Source: Nigrospora sphaerica
Taxonomy: Eukaryota; Ascomycota; Sordariomycetes; Amphisphaeriales; Apiosporaceae
Direction of reading: 5' to 3'
DNA length: 64,000 nucleotides
Assembly: GCA_018287875.1 (NCBI GenBank)
Contig: JAGVVL010000013.1
Span: forward strand, 1,550,001 to 1,614,000
Positions 33,713-45,400 of this stretch are shown piece by piece. Under the pieces are notes generated by a model. That model saw nothing but the letters and a program-made list of their open reading frames with translations. It searched no databases and was not told the origin of the DNA. The stretch's first letter is position 1; each line of letters starts with the position of its first letter. The translations under genes were made by a program, and so were the position numbers.

Positions 33713-35745
33713 CTACCGCAGAAACTCGGCGAGCGTGGACAGCATCACGCGCGTGTCGGCGGCGTCGTCGTCGTCGGCGTCGATGGCATCGCGCTGCTCG
33801 AGCAGGGAGGCGCGCACGAGGGCGAGGGACTCGTCGCGCTCGGCGAGGAGGCGGGCGATGGTGCGGCGCGCGCCCGCGTCCTCGGCCGCGAGCCAGGCGA
33901 GCACGACGTCGATAGTCTGCATCGCGAAGAGGCCGGCGTCGAGGCGCCGCGAGAACCAGGCATCGGCGCGGGCCGCGCGCGTTTCGTCGTCGTCGGCATC
34001 GGCCTCGGCGCCGAGCTCCGCCCGCTCGGCCTCGATGGCCGCGTCGGCGGCGGCGACGCGCGACGCGTGCGCCCGCCGCAGCGCCACGAGCCGCGCCGTC
34101 TTCTCGTAGTCCTTCTCGACGAACTTGGCCAGCGTGCGGATGCGCGGGGCCGAGTCGGCCGGCAGCCGGCGCAGCAGCGAGGCGAAGAGGCCGACGAGGT
34201 GTTCGGCCGTGGCGGGCGCGTCGTCCTTGGCCTTCTTGCCGCGGGCCGGCGGCGGCGCCGTCGCCTTCATGAAGAGGGTGAAGAGCGGCTTGAGGCCGCC
34301 GGCCTCGACGACGCGCTCGCACACGGCGGCGGCGGCGTCGGCGGGGCCGCCGCCGGCCGCGTGGTCGAGCAGGCGCAGCGCCGCCGGCTTGCTCAATTTG
34401 CCCTCGCGCAGCATCAGCAGGCACAGCTCGACGCCCTCGGCCTCGACGAGCTTCGTCTTGCCGGCGCCGGCGTCGGCGAGGCACGTCAGAGCCTCGAACA
34501 GGTTCTCCATGTACTCCTCCTCGTCGCCGCCGCGCTCGGGGTCGCGCCGGCGGTACGCGGCCGCCAGCTGCAGCAGCGCGTCGACGGCGTCGCGGTCCGC
34601 CAGCCGCTGCCGGTTGCGTGGGCTCGCCTGCGCCAGGATGGCCAGCACCTCGGCGGCGTACTGCTTGTTCTGGCTCACCGGCTGCTCCTTGGCGGCCGCG
34701 CGTGTCAGCAGCCAGCCGACGAGCGGCTCGGTGGCGCCCACGGCTTCGGCCGCCGCGGTGCGGCTGCAGAGGCTCTCGAGGATGCCGAGGGCGTAGTAGA
34801 CGCCGTTTCGGTCGACCTCCTCGCGCTCGTCGAGGCGCTCGAGGTTGCTCGCCAGCAGGCCCAGCAGGTCGGCGTCGAGGGCAGCGTCGACGAGGGCGCC
34901 CCACTGCGCCTCGGTGGCTTCGACGTCCTCGTCAAGCAGCTCGTTGAGCAGCTCGAGCACGTCGACGCTGATGTCGCTGTTGTCGTGCGCCAGCAGGCCC
35001 ACGACGCTGCCGGCGCTGCCGAGCCGCGCCAGTTCCGGGTACAGGTCGGCGTGCTCGGCCAGCACGCCGAGGCCCTTGACGGCGCCATCGAGGTCCGCCT
35101 CGCTCTGGATGAACTTGGTCGGGTCGCCGGCGAAGCGCGCGCGCTGCTCGGCGTTGCGCGTGATGAGCTTCTCGAGGTTCAGCGCCGTCTTGCGCAGCCA
35201 CGCCACATCGATAACCTGCTCCGCCGGGATCTGCGCGTCCGCGCCGTCCACGTAGTCGAGGATCTCGCGCTGCTGCGACGTGATGCCGCCGCCGAAGAAG
35301 CGGCCCTCGTCGTCGTCGCCCTCCTCGTCCTCGGGCGGCGGCATGCTCGGCCCGTAGTCGCCGTCCTCGTTGCCGTCGTCATCGGGCCCGGGCGCCGCCG
35401 GTCCGGCTTCCCCGTTGTCTACTTCATCCTCGACCTGCGCGTGACGGCTGCCGCTGCCGTCCCGCCGCGCGGACTTGTAGATTTGGTCTGCAGAAGGACA
35501 GGCCGTGTCAGTGCCGGGTCGTCGAGAAGCTACGGTGCAGGCAGCCAGCAGTGTATAGGAAGGAGTCGAGAGGCCAAAGGGACGTGGGCAAGGGCGGAAA
35601 GGAGCATACTGGGATCTCGGATCGGCTCGAGTTTGCGTTTGCTGCCGACACCCTGACTTGCTGGTCAGTGGTTGGCTTCCTCCGCCGGATTTTATGCCGG
35701 ATAAAAAGGGTCGCTTACTTTGAACAGCTCGTCTATGCTCGCCAT
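33713..35745 (-). CDS. CTNNBL1 homologue (beta-catenin-like protein 1, spliceosome-associated)
   Basis: Three minus-strand exons, 35745-35719, 35652-35610 and 35487-33713, encode 614 residues. CTNNBL1 is a nuclear armadillo-like protein associated with the Prp19/CDC5L splicing complex. The N-terminus MASIDELFK, then SKRKLEPIRDPNQIYKSA across the second intron, matches the family's nuclear-localisation region. An acidic stretch (EDEEGDDDEGRFFGGG) leads into helical repeats: DYVDGADA, WLRKTALNLEKLITRN, DNSDISVDVLELLNELLDE, GVYYALGILESL. The 43-nt second exon was placed by frame and by the KRKLEP motif. Introns are 66 and 122 bp. Length is close to the usual 560-620. The long plus-strand frame opposite it is an artefact of high GC3. 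Confidence 0.92.
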
Positions 35746-36342
35746 GTTGAAAGCATTGGTCAAATGGAGAGACGACGGAACGCAGGCAAGGCTGGATCGG
35801 GTTGCCTTGACAAGCTGGATTGGAAGCGACGCGATGGGATTTCGGAGCGTTTGACGCGAGCTCCAGGTGTTGACGTCGTATGCTTCAGCCTTGCCCTCCC
35901 CACAAGAGCAGCCTTTTCCAGCGCCTGCCACTGCTGAAACTGCCCAGCACTGTATTTTAGGTCCAGCTAGTGCCAGAGAGGCTTGGTGAGGTGAGATCGT
36001 ACCCTTGTACCGACCCTCGAAAAGAAGCTAAATACAGTGTCGCCCCGCACTGGCCCTCTTGTAGAGTCCGACAGGGTCTCCTTGAACTCGCCGCTGCTCC
36101 GTCCTAAGCCCAAGGTTGCGAAGTCAAGTTAAGCTCACCTGGTTCCCTGTCCTTCAACCTGCTTAATTGTTCTGGGGTTTGAAAGCTTTCCTACGCTGTG
36201 ATTGAAAAGAGGAAAGAAGGTCCTCCTTCCACTGGTCCCTTCCGTCCAACCCCGTCAGTTTCGACGCGCGCCGGCCAATCGGTGCCTCACCCACGGTTGC
36301 ACGGAATTGCCGTCCCACTGCGCCTTAATACGCCCGCCTGCC
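35746..36342. promoter_or_regulatory. Divergent promoter, CTNNBL1 / histidine phosphatase
   Basis: 597 bp of non-coding DNA between divergently transcribed genes. No conserved coding frame. Confidence 0.4.
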
Positions 36343-37375
36343 ATGCCGCCCACCCTCATTCTCATTCGGCACGCCGAAGCCCTGCACAATCTCACGAGTA
36401 CGGCCGAGCCTTGACGCCCGTTCCTCCGCACGCGTCGCGTGGGGCGCCTTACTAACCGCGCCGGCAGAGGACTACTCCATCCCGGACCCGGAGCTCACCG
36501 AGGAGGGCCATGCCCAGCTCCAGCCGCTGAGGGAAAGCCTCATGAAGCACCCGCTGGCCCAGAACGCCGGCCTCATTGTCACCAGCCCCATGGTCCGGAC
36601 GCTACAGACCGCCATGGGTTCCGTGGACTGGCTGATTGAGAAGGGCGTCAAGATTGAGGCCGATGCCGACTGGCAAGGTGCGTTTGTTTGCTGCTCTTCC
36701 GGGCCTGGGGAAAGGGAAGAGAACCGGCTGAAGCGCTAAAGGGGCCGACTCCGGGCTGCAGTCACTAATATTGGCCGTCTTCCTTTCTTCTACCCACTCG
36801 CCCTATTGCATTCGTTCTTCCTCGCTTTTCTCTTTCACTTTCCTCTAGGTCCACCACCTTCGTCACCCCCGTTCCCCAGGACGTCGTTCCATATGAGGAT
36901 GAGGGGCTGACCATGCGCAGAAAACTCGGGCAAGCCCTGCGACACGGGGCACCCCGAGGCGGCAGCGCGGCTGAGCCGCATGTTTCCCGTCGTCGACTTC
37001 ACGACGCTGGACCCGGTGTACCCGGACAAGCTGTCGCCGGCGGGGGCGCGCTACCACCCGACGCGGACGGCGCTGCTGGCGCGCGGGCAGGCGGCGCTGC
37101 GGCGGCTGTACGACCGGCCCGAGAAGGTCATCGTCGTCGTCAGCCACTCAGGCTTCCTGCGCGTCTGCGTTTCGGGCTGCTACTACGTGAACGCCGACTA
37201 CCGCGTCTTCGACTTCGCCGACCCCGCCCCCGCCGGTCACCCGGACCACGGTCAGCTGCGCCTCCGCCAGCACCGCGACACCGAGGAGAAGGGCGGCGGC
37301 CTTGGCCGGAGCTGGACCGACATGGTCATCCTCGGCAGCGACCTGCCCGACCAGATGCCCGTGAAGCTCGTGTGA
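36343..37375 (+). CDS. Histidine phosphatase superfamily (phosphoglycerate-mutase-like) protein
   Basis: Exons 36343-36397, 36468-36677 and 36921-37375 encode 239 residues. The phospho-acceptor motif LIRHAEA (Arg9, His10) opens the protein, and the second catalytic His is in VVSHSGFLR (His164). SIPDPELTEEG and SPMVRTLQTA, with further conserved Arg residues, lie in exon 2. The QENSGKPCDTG segment forms across the second intron (36678-36920; donor GTGCGT, branch CTGAC, acceptor GCAG), matching fungal relatives. The first intron is 36398-36467 with a CTAAC branch. These proteins hydrolyse phospho-esters and the in vivo substrate is not predictable; it is not glycolytic mutase by length. The start is the only ATG directly preceding the RHA motif. 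Confidence 0.9.
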
Positions 37376-37515
37376 GCTTCGGGACGCGTCCGTGTCAGAT
37401 GCTTCGTTTTTTCAAAGGTAAAACAGTCGCGGCGGCCGCACAGGTCTCTGCTTGTCACTTGGTTGATAGAGGAATTAGATCTCGCTCCTTGTTTATGATT
37501 CTCGCTCATGGTCGG

Positions 37516-38724
37516 TCACTGGCTCCCCACCGTGTCATGGCAGGTTTGCTGTAGGCTGTTTTGTGAAACCAACGGGATCTCGTCTGTGCCATTTAGGCCG
37601 CCTTCCCCCCTTTCGGCTACGGAATATCCCAAGGGGCATTTTGAGCCCGATGCCCTACCCCGATCGGCGACGACGGCCTCCGAGCTGCCGACCGTTTCTC
37701 CCCGGGAATTCGCGGCCTGTGACCCACCGAGCTTTCTACCGATCAACTTGTACAGCGGCCCCAACGTCGGCAGCGATGCACAAATGACGAGGATGCAGGC
37801 CTCGGTGAAGCCAAGAAAGTTCAAGTACGGGGCGGGAACTGCAGCAAGATTAGCAGCGTGCCTGGCGGGCCCCCCCCATTATGGCAAACGAGTGGTTGCA
37901 TCATACAGATTGGATCGGCGGCAAGTATCTCAAAGATCTCGCCAAAGATGATCAGCTTGTACACCGACACGGCAAAGCCCAGGGACGTCAGGCCCATGGC
38001 CACGCTGAGGGCTACCCTGCTCCTGCACGACATGTTGAGCCGCATGATGAAGGGCACGGGGTAGAAGGCGAAGAGGATGTCGAGGGCGGCCGAGTAGGCC
38101 GACACGAAGTAGCCGAGGTAGGTGATGACGTGGCTCGGCTCGGCGCAGGTGGGCGGGACGGCGACATCGGCGGCGTGGCCGACGGGGCGGCAGCCGTGGT
38201 ACCACCACTGCCAGACGACGGAGGCGGCCAGGATGCCGGCCTGGCAGGTGAGGCAGAGGGCCCAGAAGACGGCCGAGGTGCGGCGGCCGTACTGGAGGAT
38301 GCGCTGCAGGATGGCGATGATGGCGAACTTGGGCATGGTGAAGACCCAGACGAGGACGGAGCCGGTGACGCCGTTCCACCAGAGGGCGCGGTCCAGCCGG
38401 TCGCGCGGCAGGGCGGGCGCGTGGCCCCCGAGGCCGTTGGCGCTGGCCAGCGTCATGACGACGCAGGCGGCGAGGGCGAGGGCGAGGCAGAGCAGCGTGA
38501 TGGCGTCGTCAAGGCCGAGACGGTTCGCGCCGAAGGCCGTCCGGCAGTAGATGCGCAAGCCTACGACCACTGGCGGGGTTTGCGGTTAGAGAAGAGTGTC
38601 CCGGGCAGCGGCGGGTCGATCCAAGTGTGCGTGGGAGGCGGCCCTTACCTGCCATGGCGCCAAACATGGCCCAGCAGGCCACATCGGTTGTGCGATTGTA
38701 GCCATCACTCAGGGAGAGGACCAT
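37516..38724 (-). CDS. Fungal rhodopsin-domain integral membrane protein
   Basis: Minus-strand exons 38724-38649, 38569-37907 and 37838-37516 encode 353 residues. Introns are 79 bp (branch CTAAC) and 68 bp (branch GCTAAT). Multiple hydrophobic helices, the motif VVVGLRIYCRT after TM1, GLDDAITL, a Trp/Cys-containing extracellular region and the terminal FTEACILVICASLPTLGPL are the hallmarks of the fungal rhodopsin-like family (PF20684, often called PTH11-like or SAT4). The family lacks a demonstrated ligand; some members lie in secondary-metabolite or pathogenicity settings. The cytoplasmic tail (about 70 residues) is polar. The start at 38724 was chosen because it precedes the first helix. 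An O-methyltransferase is divergently oriented 764 bp away. Confidence 0.86.
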
Positions 38725-39487
38725 GACAAGCACCCACGGCACGTGCGGCGAGGACTCATGTGGAAACGAAGGGCGTTGAACACAAGACACGCAGTTGCGG
38801 GCGACTCACCCGCAGGCACGCAGCGGCTTCCATGCCCGTTGCGATCAGTTAAGTAGTCGTCGTAACGAACAGCCACAGGCGATAACGGCTGATGAGTACC
38901 GGCAGACACGCAAGCCAAGCCGTCAGATCATGCATGCAGGCACAGATGCAATCTCGCTTCATTCGTGGAGGCTGCATCGTAAAGGAAGGTGCCGTTCCGA
39001 GTGGAGTCTTGCATCCCTGCAACGTCATCCCGAACCGCCGGGTCACTCAAGCAAAGCTGGTTGACCGGCCTAGACCTGCTTATGCCAACCTGACGTTTCG
39101 GTATTCCCAAGCCCCTTACGCGGCTCTCGAGCCGTTGCCCGATAAGGCGGACGGGGCCAAAAGAGAAAACGGCGCGGGCCCCTGTCGTGTTGGCAGGCGG
39201 GTACCACGTCGCGGAATCCTTTGCATCGCATGTGTACCTCGGCTTCCTTACTTCTGGCAGTAGATTACCATCTGGTACGCAAACAGTGACCTCCACTCCC
39301 AGTGGATCACTGCCTCCAAATAGTCCACACAGGTGCATAGATCTCACGAGGGGTAGAAGGCGGGGAGGGAGCGGCGAAGGGCACCTTTTGAGCTGGTGAA
39401 ATACCCAACCCTCCCAGCCTTCACGTTATGCTGTTCACAATCACATACGCGTTCAACTCCTCATCGCTCTCACACACAAGCACAGCC
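38725..39487. other. Intergenic region between membrane protein and O-methyltransferase
   Basis: Divergent promoter interval. No supported gene. An in-frame upstream ATG of the O-methyltransferase lies at 39428. Confidence 0.45.
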
Positions 39488-40835
39488 ATGGACGAGTTCC
39501 TCCAGACCCTCGAATCGGCCCACCCAAACGCGTGCGCCGACGAGGCTGAGCGGGTCAAGACCATCGACACCCTGTTCGCGGCGCTGCGGCGCTTCCAGCG
39601 GCCCTTCGACGTCGCCTGGGACCACAGCTGGGTCGCGCCCCTGACGCACTCGGCAATTCGCACCCTGATCGACGCCGGTGTCTTTACTGCGTGGGACAAG
39701 GCCGGCGGCGGGACCAAGTCGTCAGCGGAGCTGGCGAAGCTCACGGGCACGGATCCGGTCCTCATCAGTTCGTGTTGCCTTATTTCCTTCTTTCTCCTTC
39801 GATCCGGGAACTGCTCTTTCTTGGTTGGGAAACTACCAGCCTTCATTAATTCGGCAACTAGCCCACCCCTTTCCAGTGACCCCCTTTCCCTACGTCCCGA
39901 CCCCTGACTGATAGAACTCAACAGAGCGCCTGGTCCGGCACGTAGCGGCGCAGCACCTGCTGACAGAGGTGGGCGAAGACGCGTACGCGCCGACGGCGTG
40001 GTCCGAGGCGCTGGCGCGGGACGCGACGTTCCCGGCGGCGTACGGGCAAGGCTTCTACTACGACCTCAGCGTGGGGGCGTACCAGAGCCTGCCGGCGTAC
40101 CTTTCGCGCACGGGATTTCGGAACCCGACGAGCGCGACCGACGGCAATTTCCAGCAGCTCGTGGGCCACGGCACCGACTACTTTGCGTACGCGACGGCGC
40201 GTCCGCCCGCCGAGCACGAGTTCAACGCCGTCATGGAGTGCCGCAACCGCCACCACCTACAGCCGTGGGTCGACGTCTACCCGACGGCCGAGGAGATCGT
40301 CGCGGCGGCGCGGCCCGGCCGCGCCTGGGTCGTCGACGTCGGCGGCGGGCGGGGCCACGACCTCGAGCGGTTCCGGGCGCGGCACGCGGCGGCGCTGCCG
40401 GCGGGCGGCGGCGCCCTCGTGCTGCAGGACCGGCCGGGGCTCGCCGAGGACGTGGTGGCGGCGCTGGACCCGGCCATCGCCTTCGTGGCGCACGACTTCT
40501 TCGCGCCGCAGCCCGTGCGCGGCGCCCGCGCCTACTACCTGCACAGCGTGCTGCACGACTGGCACGACGACGACGCCGTGCGCATCCTGGCGCGCCTCGC
40601 CGCCGCCCTCGAGCCCGGCTACTCGCGCGTACTCATCCACGAGAGCGTCGTCAGCGCCGTCCGCCCCCAGGCCCGCGTCACCACCGCCGACCTCACCATG
40701 ATGGCCATCCTCTCGGCCAAGGAGCGCACCGAGGCCGAGTTCGAAAACCTCCTCGCCGCCGCCGGCTTGCGCGTCCGCAAGGTTTGGCGCGCCCCCCACT
40801 CGCCCGAGAGCATCATTGAGGCCGAGTTGGCTTAG
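39488..40835 (+). CDS. SAM-dependent O-methyltransferase (COMT-like)
   Basis: Exons 39488-39767 and 39925-40835 (intron 39768-39924, GTTCGT donor, CTGAC branch, CAACAG acceptor) encode 396 residues. The N-terminal winged-helix dimerisation region (about 1-150) is followed by the SAM-binding motif VVDVGGGRGHD (from Val229) and the catalytic-base motif LHDWHDDDAV, with His304 as the expected general base. RVLIHESVV and LTMMAILSAKERTEAEF complete the class pattern. Such enzymes methylate hydroxyls of small aromatic or polyketide metabolites. No synthase gene is close by, so the substrate is open. The start at 39488 has a GCCATGG context. The upstream in-frame ATG at 39428 would add 20 residues and is less likely. 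Confidence 0.9.
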
Positions 40836-41163
40836 GGGCTCGGGCCAGGATGATTTTCAGGGGCCACCCTGAACCATCAAAGGGAGACTCGATACCCAGG
40901 GACGGAGAGAGCATAGTTCAAAATCAAGTTTATCAGAGGCAGGAAAATCGATATTATAATACAACAAAGTCTTGGACATTCAGGTCCCAGACGTCGAAGT
41001 CCTGGAAGCTCAAGCCCCAAGGCCCAATTGTCGTAGATCGGTGCATCTCCTTTCCCCGACCCCTGAGCTTGCCCAAGACGGCCAATCTACCGAACAGCAC
41101 CACGTCAGATGATATTGTCTGGTTCAACGAAAGAGTAACGACTTACTACCGGCATGGACACCG
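40836..41163. other. Convergent intergenic region
   Basis: 328 bp between the O-methyltransferase stop and the end of the small minus-strand gene. From here base composition falls from the GC-rich level of the methyltransferase. No gene seen. Confidence 0.5.
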
Positions 41164-41460
41164 TCAATTTGTCGTATACGAGGCTTGTTCCCAAGCAGTG
41201 TCAAAATTGGAGATGGTCTCCTCTGCTTTGTTCTCGTAGTACTCCTGCCTGACAGAAGCCGAATCTTCACCGCGCGACATGATTCGTTCGTACACGTTGC
41301 CGTTTTGGTCTGCATATGTCTTGGTGACTTTCTTCTTGGACTTCTCGAACCTGTTGACCACCGGTAAGTGCTCTTTCATCAATGGCCACTCCTCACGTGC
41401 GAGTTCTCACATTTTGACCTCAGCCTTTTTCTGCGCCTTCTGGCTGGAGTATCCCGCCAT
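41164..41460 (-). CDS. Small Lys-rich protein of unknown function, 78 residues
   Basis: Two minus-strand exons, 41460-41411 and 41350-41164, join across a 60-bp intron (GTGAGA donor, CAACAG acceptor) to encode 78 residues with no internal stop. The start MAGYSSQKAQKKAEVKM is followed by KKKVTKTYADQNGNVYERI, an acidic/aromatic middle (RQEYYENKAEE) and a short tail. It has no membrane segment or signal peptide. Composition suggests a charged helical protein. The neat splice and the absence of alternative frames support a gene. I recognise no family, and it was likely missed by length-filtered gene finders. Confidence 0.5.
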
Positions 41461-42436
41461 ATTCGGATAGTATGCACCGAGGGGCTGAAAGGGGATAGTG
41501 CGAGGGATGTGACCGAACAGTTAGTTGTGAGAATTGTAATGGTGAAGTTTGTTCTAGTTAGGTCTGTCTCATCTTGGAATCCATACCCATCATGGGAAGC
41601 GTTCGGCATTATTATATTGACCACCTCCCATATTCTGGATTCGTCTTTCGCAGGTTTTGTCGCCCTGGATGCCAAATCCTGAGTAGTTCGTCAGGTTTTT
41701 GGATGCACAATGTGTCGCTCTGCACAAGTGACATTTCCTGAATGCATAAGCACCTTTATGCAGCACTTCATAACTGGCCAAAACCTGGCCAGGTTTTGGG
41801 CAGTAACAGCTTTTGAAGGGAATCCGGCCAGGCGATGGAATGGGAGTACTGAATAGGTAGATGATTGGTTGGTATGCTACTTGATCCGCTCTGGGTATAT
41901 GCAGGTTCTGACGGGGCTGCAGTGGCTGGCCTCACCGAGCCAGTCAGCCAATGGGAAACTGGCCACGATGGCTGCTGCCTACTTCATACATGCATGGAAT
42001 CTGCCTACCGACCACGTCGTCTTGGTTTGCGCATGAAAAGGAATCATGCATGTGAGTACATATTGGCCCACTGTATGTTGGTGACAGTTTTTGTACCTCT
42101 ACGACGAAACCGCTGTCAGGCGCGAGCCTGGGTAAAGCCCGGTCTCCAAAACCTGAACAAACCCCGCCCAGGCCAAGCTACTAACTGCCTTGTATATCTC
42201 AACAGCTTAGCCCCTGGGTGATTCTCTCCATTGATTGTCTCACCACGCTCACCACGCCGCACAGCAGAAGTACAAGGCTGGCCAAGGAGTTTCGACCTGG
42301 ACGGAGCATCTTTACTATCGGATGTCAACCTGTGTTTTCGGGACATCCTGCTCATCTTGTCTCCCCATAAACAGGGCTGTCACCTTGTGCCTCATTTTCT
42401 TATCAGCACCGGGGCATCCCGCTATCTGACGCCACG
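41461..42436. other. Intergenic region, no gene recognised
   Basis: Nearly 1 kb of medium GC sequence. It contains the 22-bp palindrome at 41778-41799 and short frames only, and ends as the leader of the Clr5-ankyrin gene. Confidence 0.45.
41778..41799. repeat. Perfect 22-bp palindrome
   Basis: An uninterrupted inverted repeat whose left half is CCAAAACCTGG. There is no spacer. It lies about 320 bp upstream of the small minus-strand gene and 640 bp before the Clr5-ankyrin gene. It may be a dimeric transcription-factor site; function unknown. Confidence 0.85.
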
Positions 42437-45400
42437 ATGGCGGCCACCAGAACGAGCAGCATCCCAAAGCATGAATGGGACAAGCACAAAGCCACCATCA
42501 TGGAGCTATACTGCGAGCGAGGATTGCCTTTAACGCAAGGGAAAACCACGAAGAACGAGCATAATTGTGTTGATTAGCTCATGAGACAGCAACATAATTT
42601 TGTGGCCAGGTACGAAAACATGACTTCCATGACCGTATTCCCCAAATTGACACTCTTTTAGTAAGTCCCAGTACGAGGCTCAACTTAAACTTTGGGGTGC
42701 CACCAAAAATCTCAAACGGAGCGAATGGGTGTCGCTCCTGTCAAAGTACGACCGGCTTGAGCACCAAGGGAAGGATGTGCGAATTGTCATCGCAGGACAG
42801 GTTCAGACCAGAGAAAAGATCAATAAATCCCGTCGTCTGTATCTGAAGTGTGCTCCGGGGGCATCGAGGCCGGCTTCTGTCCGTATGTTGATAGAATGGG
42901 CACCTCTGCGGCTGGGTCCTTGCGCTAACATTCATATAGCCAATACTGTGGCATCAAATCGCCATTCGTTTGTCGAAGTCAATGAAGGAGGTCGATGGAG
43001 CCGGTATATTGGGGACGGCATTCTCGAGAGAAGTGACGCCGCAGTTCCAATTTCCAACACTCTTCAGCAGGGTGATGAGAGTCACGAAGAAGCGACGTCG
43101 ATGATCCCCGAGTCCGACGTATCACTTACTCAACCACAGTGGACGCCGCACCAAGCACCCGCCGATATATTCCATTCTATGGCATTGGATATACCATCGG
43201 CGGGCATTGATCCATGGGGGTTCGGCCTCATCAGCCCATCAGATCTAGGATACGCCCTCAACCCCTTTGGTACCAATCCCGGGCCACAATGGGATCAGCA
43301 AAGTTTCACTCAAAAGTCGATTTCACTCGACTTCCATTTCAAAAGTCCGTCCACAAACCCGGCAAGTGTTCAAGCCAGCATGCAGGATGACTATGGTTCC
43401 CTTGCAGTCTCCGCACGCTATAGCCCCTCCAGCAATCAGGACACGAGGAATGCACCATCTCCATCGAGCCTAGATGCGTTGACAGATTCCCAAACAGCTT
43501 TAAGGTTGGTTCTGCAAGGCAAATCCGACGCTGCAGGTCTCCACAACTCAACAAGCGATTGGGATATTCGAGGCTTAGCAGACCGTTTCTCGTCCTTGCT
43601 CTCCGACGTATCACTGTTCTGGTACAATCGTCCCTCGACCGTTCTTGTTGAGACCACCTCTGTCAGCGATCCCGTCCTCTTCAACACTCTTCTTTACTCC
43701 ATCATCAACGGCTTTGCCGGTCTGGAAGATGCCCCCCGAGCGTCTGTTCTGGGGTTATTAAGGGGAAATCGCGGATTCTTCTCGCACCTATCAAAGTTAA
43801 TCCGCTTCGCGCCAGATTCAGTGGCTAAACCAATCGTCCATAACCTTTTCCCGGCTGCTCTCCAGGCCGGCGATGCCGAGGCCGTCTCTTTGTTGCTACG
43901 AGCCACGCAGAATAACCCAGGGACCTCGATCGACTTGAACACGTCTGTCTTCCACGTCTCTGGTAAAATCTACACGCCCCTGGAGCTCTCAGTGCAGAGT
44001 GGAAAGACAGAAGTCGTTCGAGTACTGCTGGAAGCGGGTGCAGATCCGAACAGGGAAATAAACAACGAGGACTTCCTCAACATACTTGGTCTGGTGACTT
44101 CTGCCGATAATTTCAGGAGCGAATACCCGGTTTTGGACATGGTTCACATGCTCCTTGATCACAACGCAGAAATCAACGAGATTTCACTTTACCAAGCGAT
44201 TAACGAATATGCGAAGAAACCTCTGATGCTGAAAGAATTGGTTAAGCGTGTACCCGCTAGGAAACATGAGATCTTCTTTTCCGATTTCAGCCCTTTTAGC
44301 ACCACGATGCGTTTGGTCAAAGTTAAAATTGCTCCAGTACACTTTCAACATGCATTCGTTGAAGGCGTATTAGCTCGGTGCACCGACAACTCAATTGCCA
44401 CGTCAGTTGTGAGGGAACTGGTTCACAACTGCATGTCCACCAACTGCAGAAAATGCGTTCTCGACAATCCATCAGTTGTCAGCAGCATGATTTTGCTTGC
44501 GGCTTGTCGAGGCAACCTGGAACTGGTTGAATTCCTGGCGCAGTACACAACATCACTGCACCAAGCTCTGGCAGGCGCGGTGAAAAGCGGTTGTTCCCGG
44601 ATGATCACCTTTCTCCTGGAGGAGGGAGCTCGTGCAGACGGTCCGGCCATCTATGTGAACACCAAATATACCAGGTTTCGACCAAGCACACCACTGGCGG
44701 AAGCGATTCGGCAGAAAGACGAGCAATTGGTGCATACCTTGGCAGAATACGGAGCATGGCGACGCCTCGACGATAAAGATCATAGAGAAGCCGCAATCAT
44801 TGCTGCAGCCGAGGTTGGGAGCATGCGGTATCTTGAGGCCGTCCTTGGTCGTATTCCTCCCGACACAAGGCTCCCGGGCGCTGCTTTGAAAATCGCCATA
44901 GCGGGAGGATACACTGAACTTGCCTTGGCACTTCTCCGAGCCGGGGCATCAACTTTTGGGCCTTCCGTCCTCGGTGAGATGGGGATCCTGGAGTCAGCGC
45001 TGCAGATGCGTAACAGGGACCTCGTCTACACACTTCTTGACTGTGGGGTATCTCCCCAGAATATACGTATTAACTCCGGGCCTAGCGTGCTCGGAATAAT
45101 GGAATTGTGTGGTAAATGGGGGGATACAGAAATCCTCGACGCCATCGTTTCGACGGGTGCAAACCTGAATATTGGGTTCCATACAACAGCTCTGTCCGGC
45201 GCCGTTGCATCCCGAAATCGACCCCTGGTGGACCACATCTTGGACCTTGGAGCCGACCCGGGAGCAAAACCCACCTCTGGACGCTCTCCACTGGGCGAAG
45301 CTATCAAAAACAGAGACCATGAGATGATGGATCTCCTTTTGGCCTGGGGCGCAACGCTAGAAGACACCACGGCTTTTCTGACAGCTATGGAATTCGACCC

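Noticed and set aside
34067..35656. 529-codon plus-strand frame opposite the CTNNBL1 gene
   Set aside because: It is an exact antisense shadow of a well-supported gene, caused by extreme G/C third-position bias. Composition is Gly/Ala/Arg/Val-rich with no family motif.
37881..38726. 281-codon plus-strand frame over the rhodopsin-like gene
   Set aside because: Low-complexity Glu/Gly/Asp-rich shadow of the opposite-strand membrane protein.
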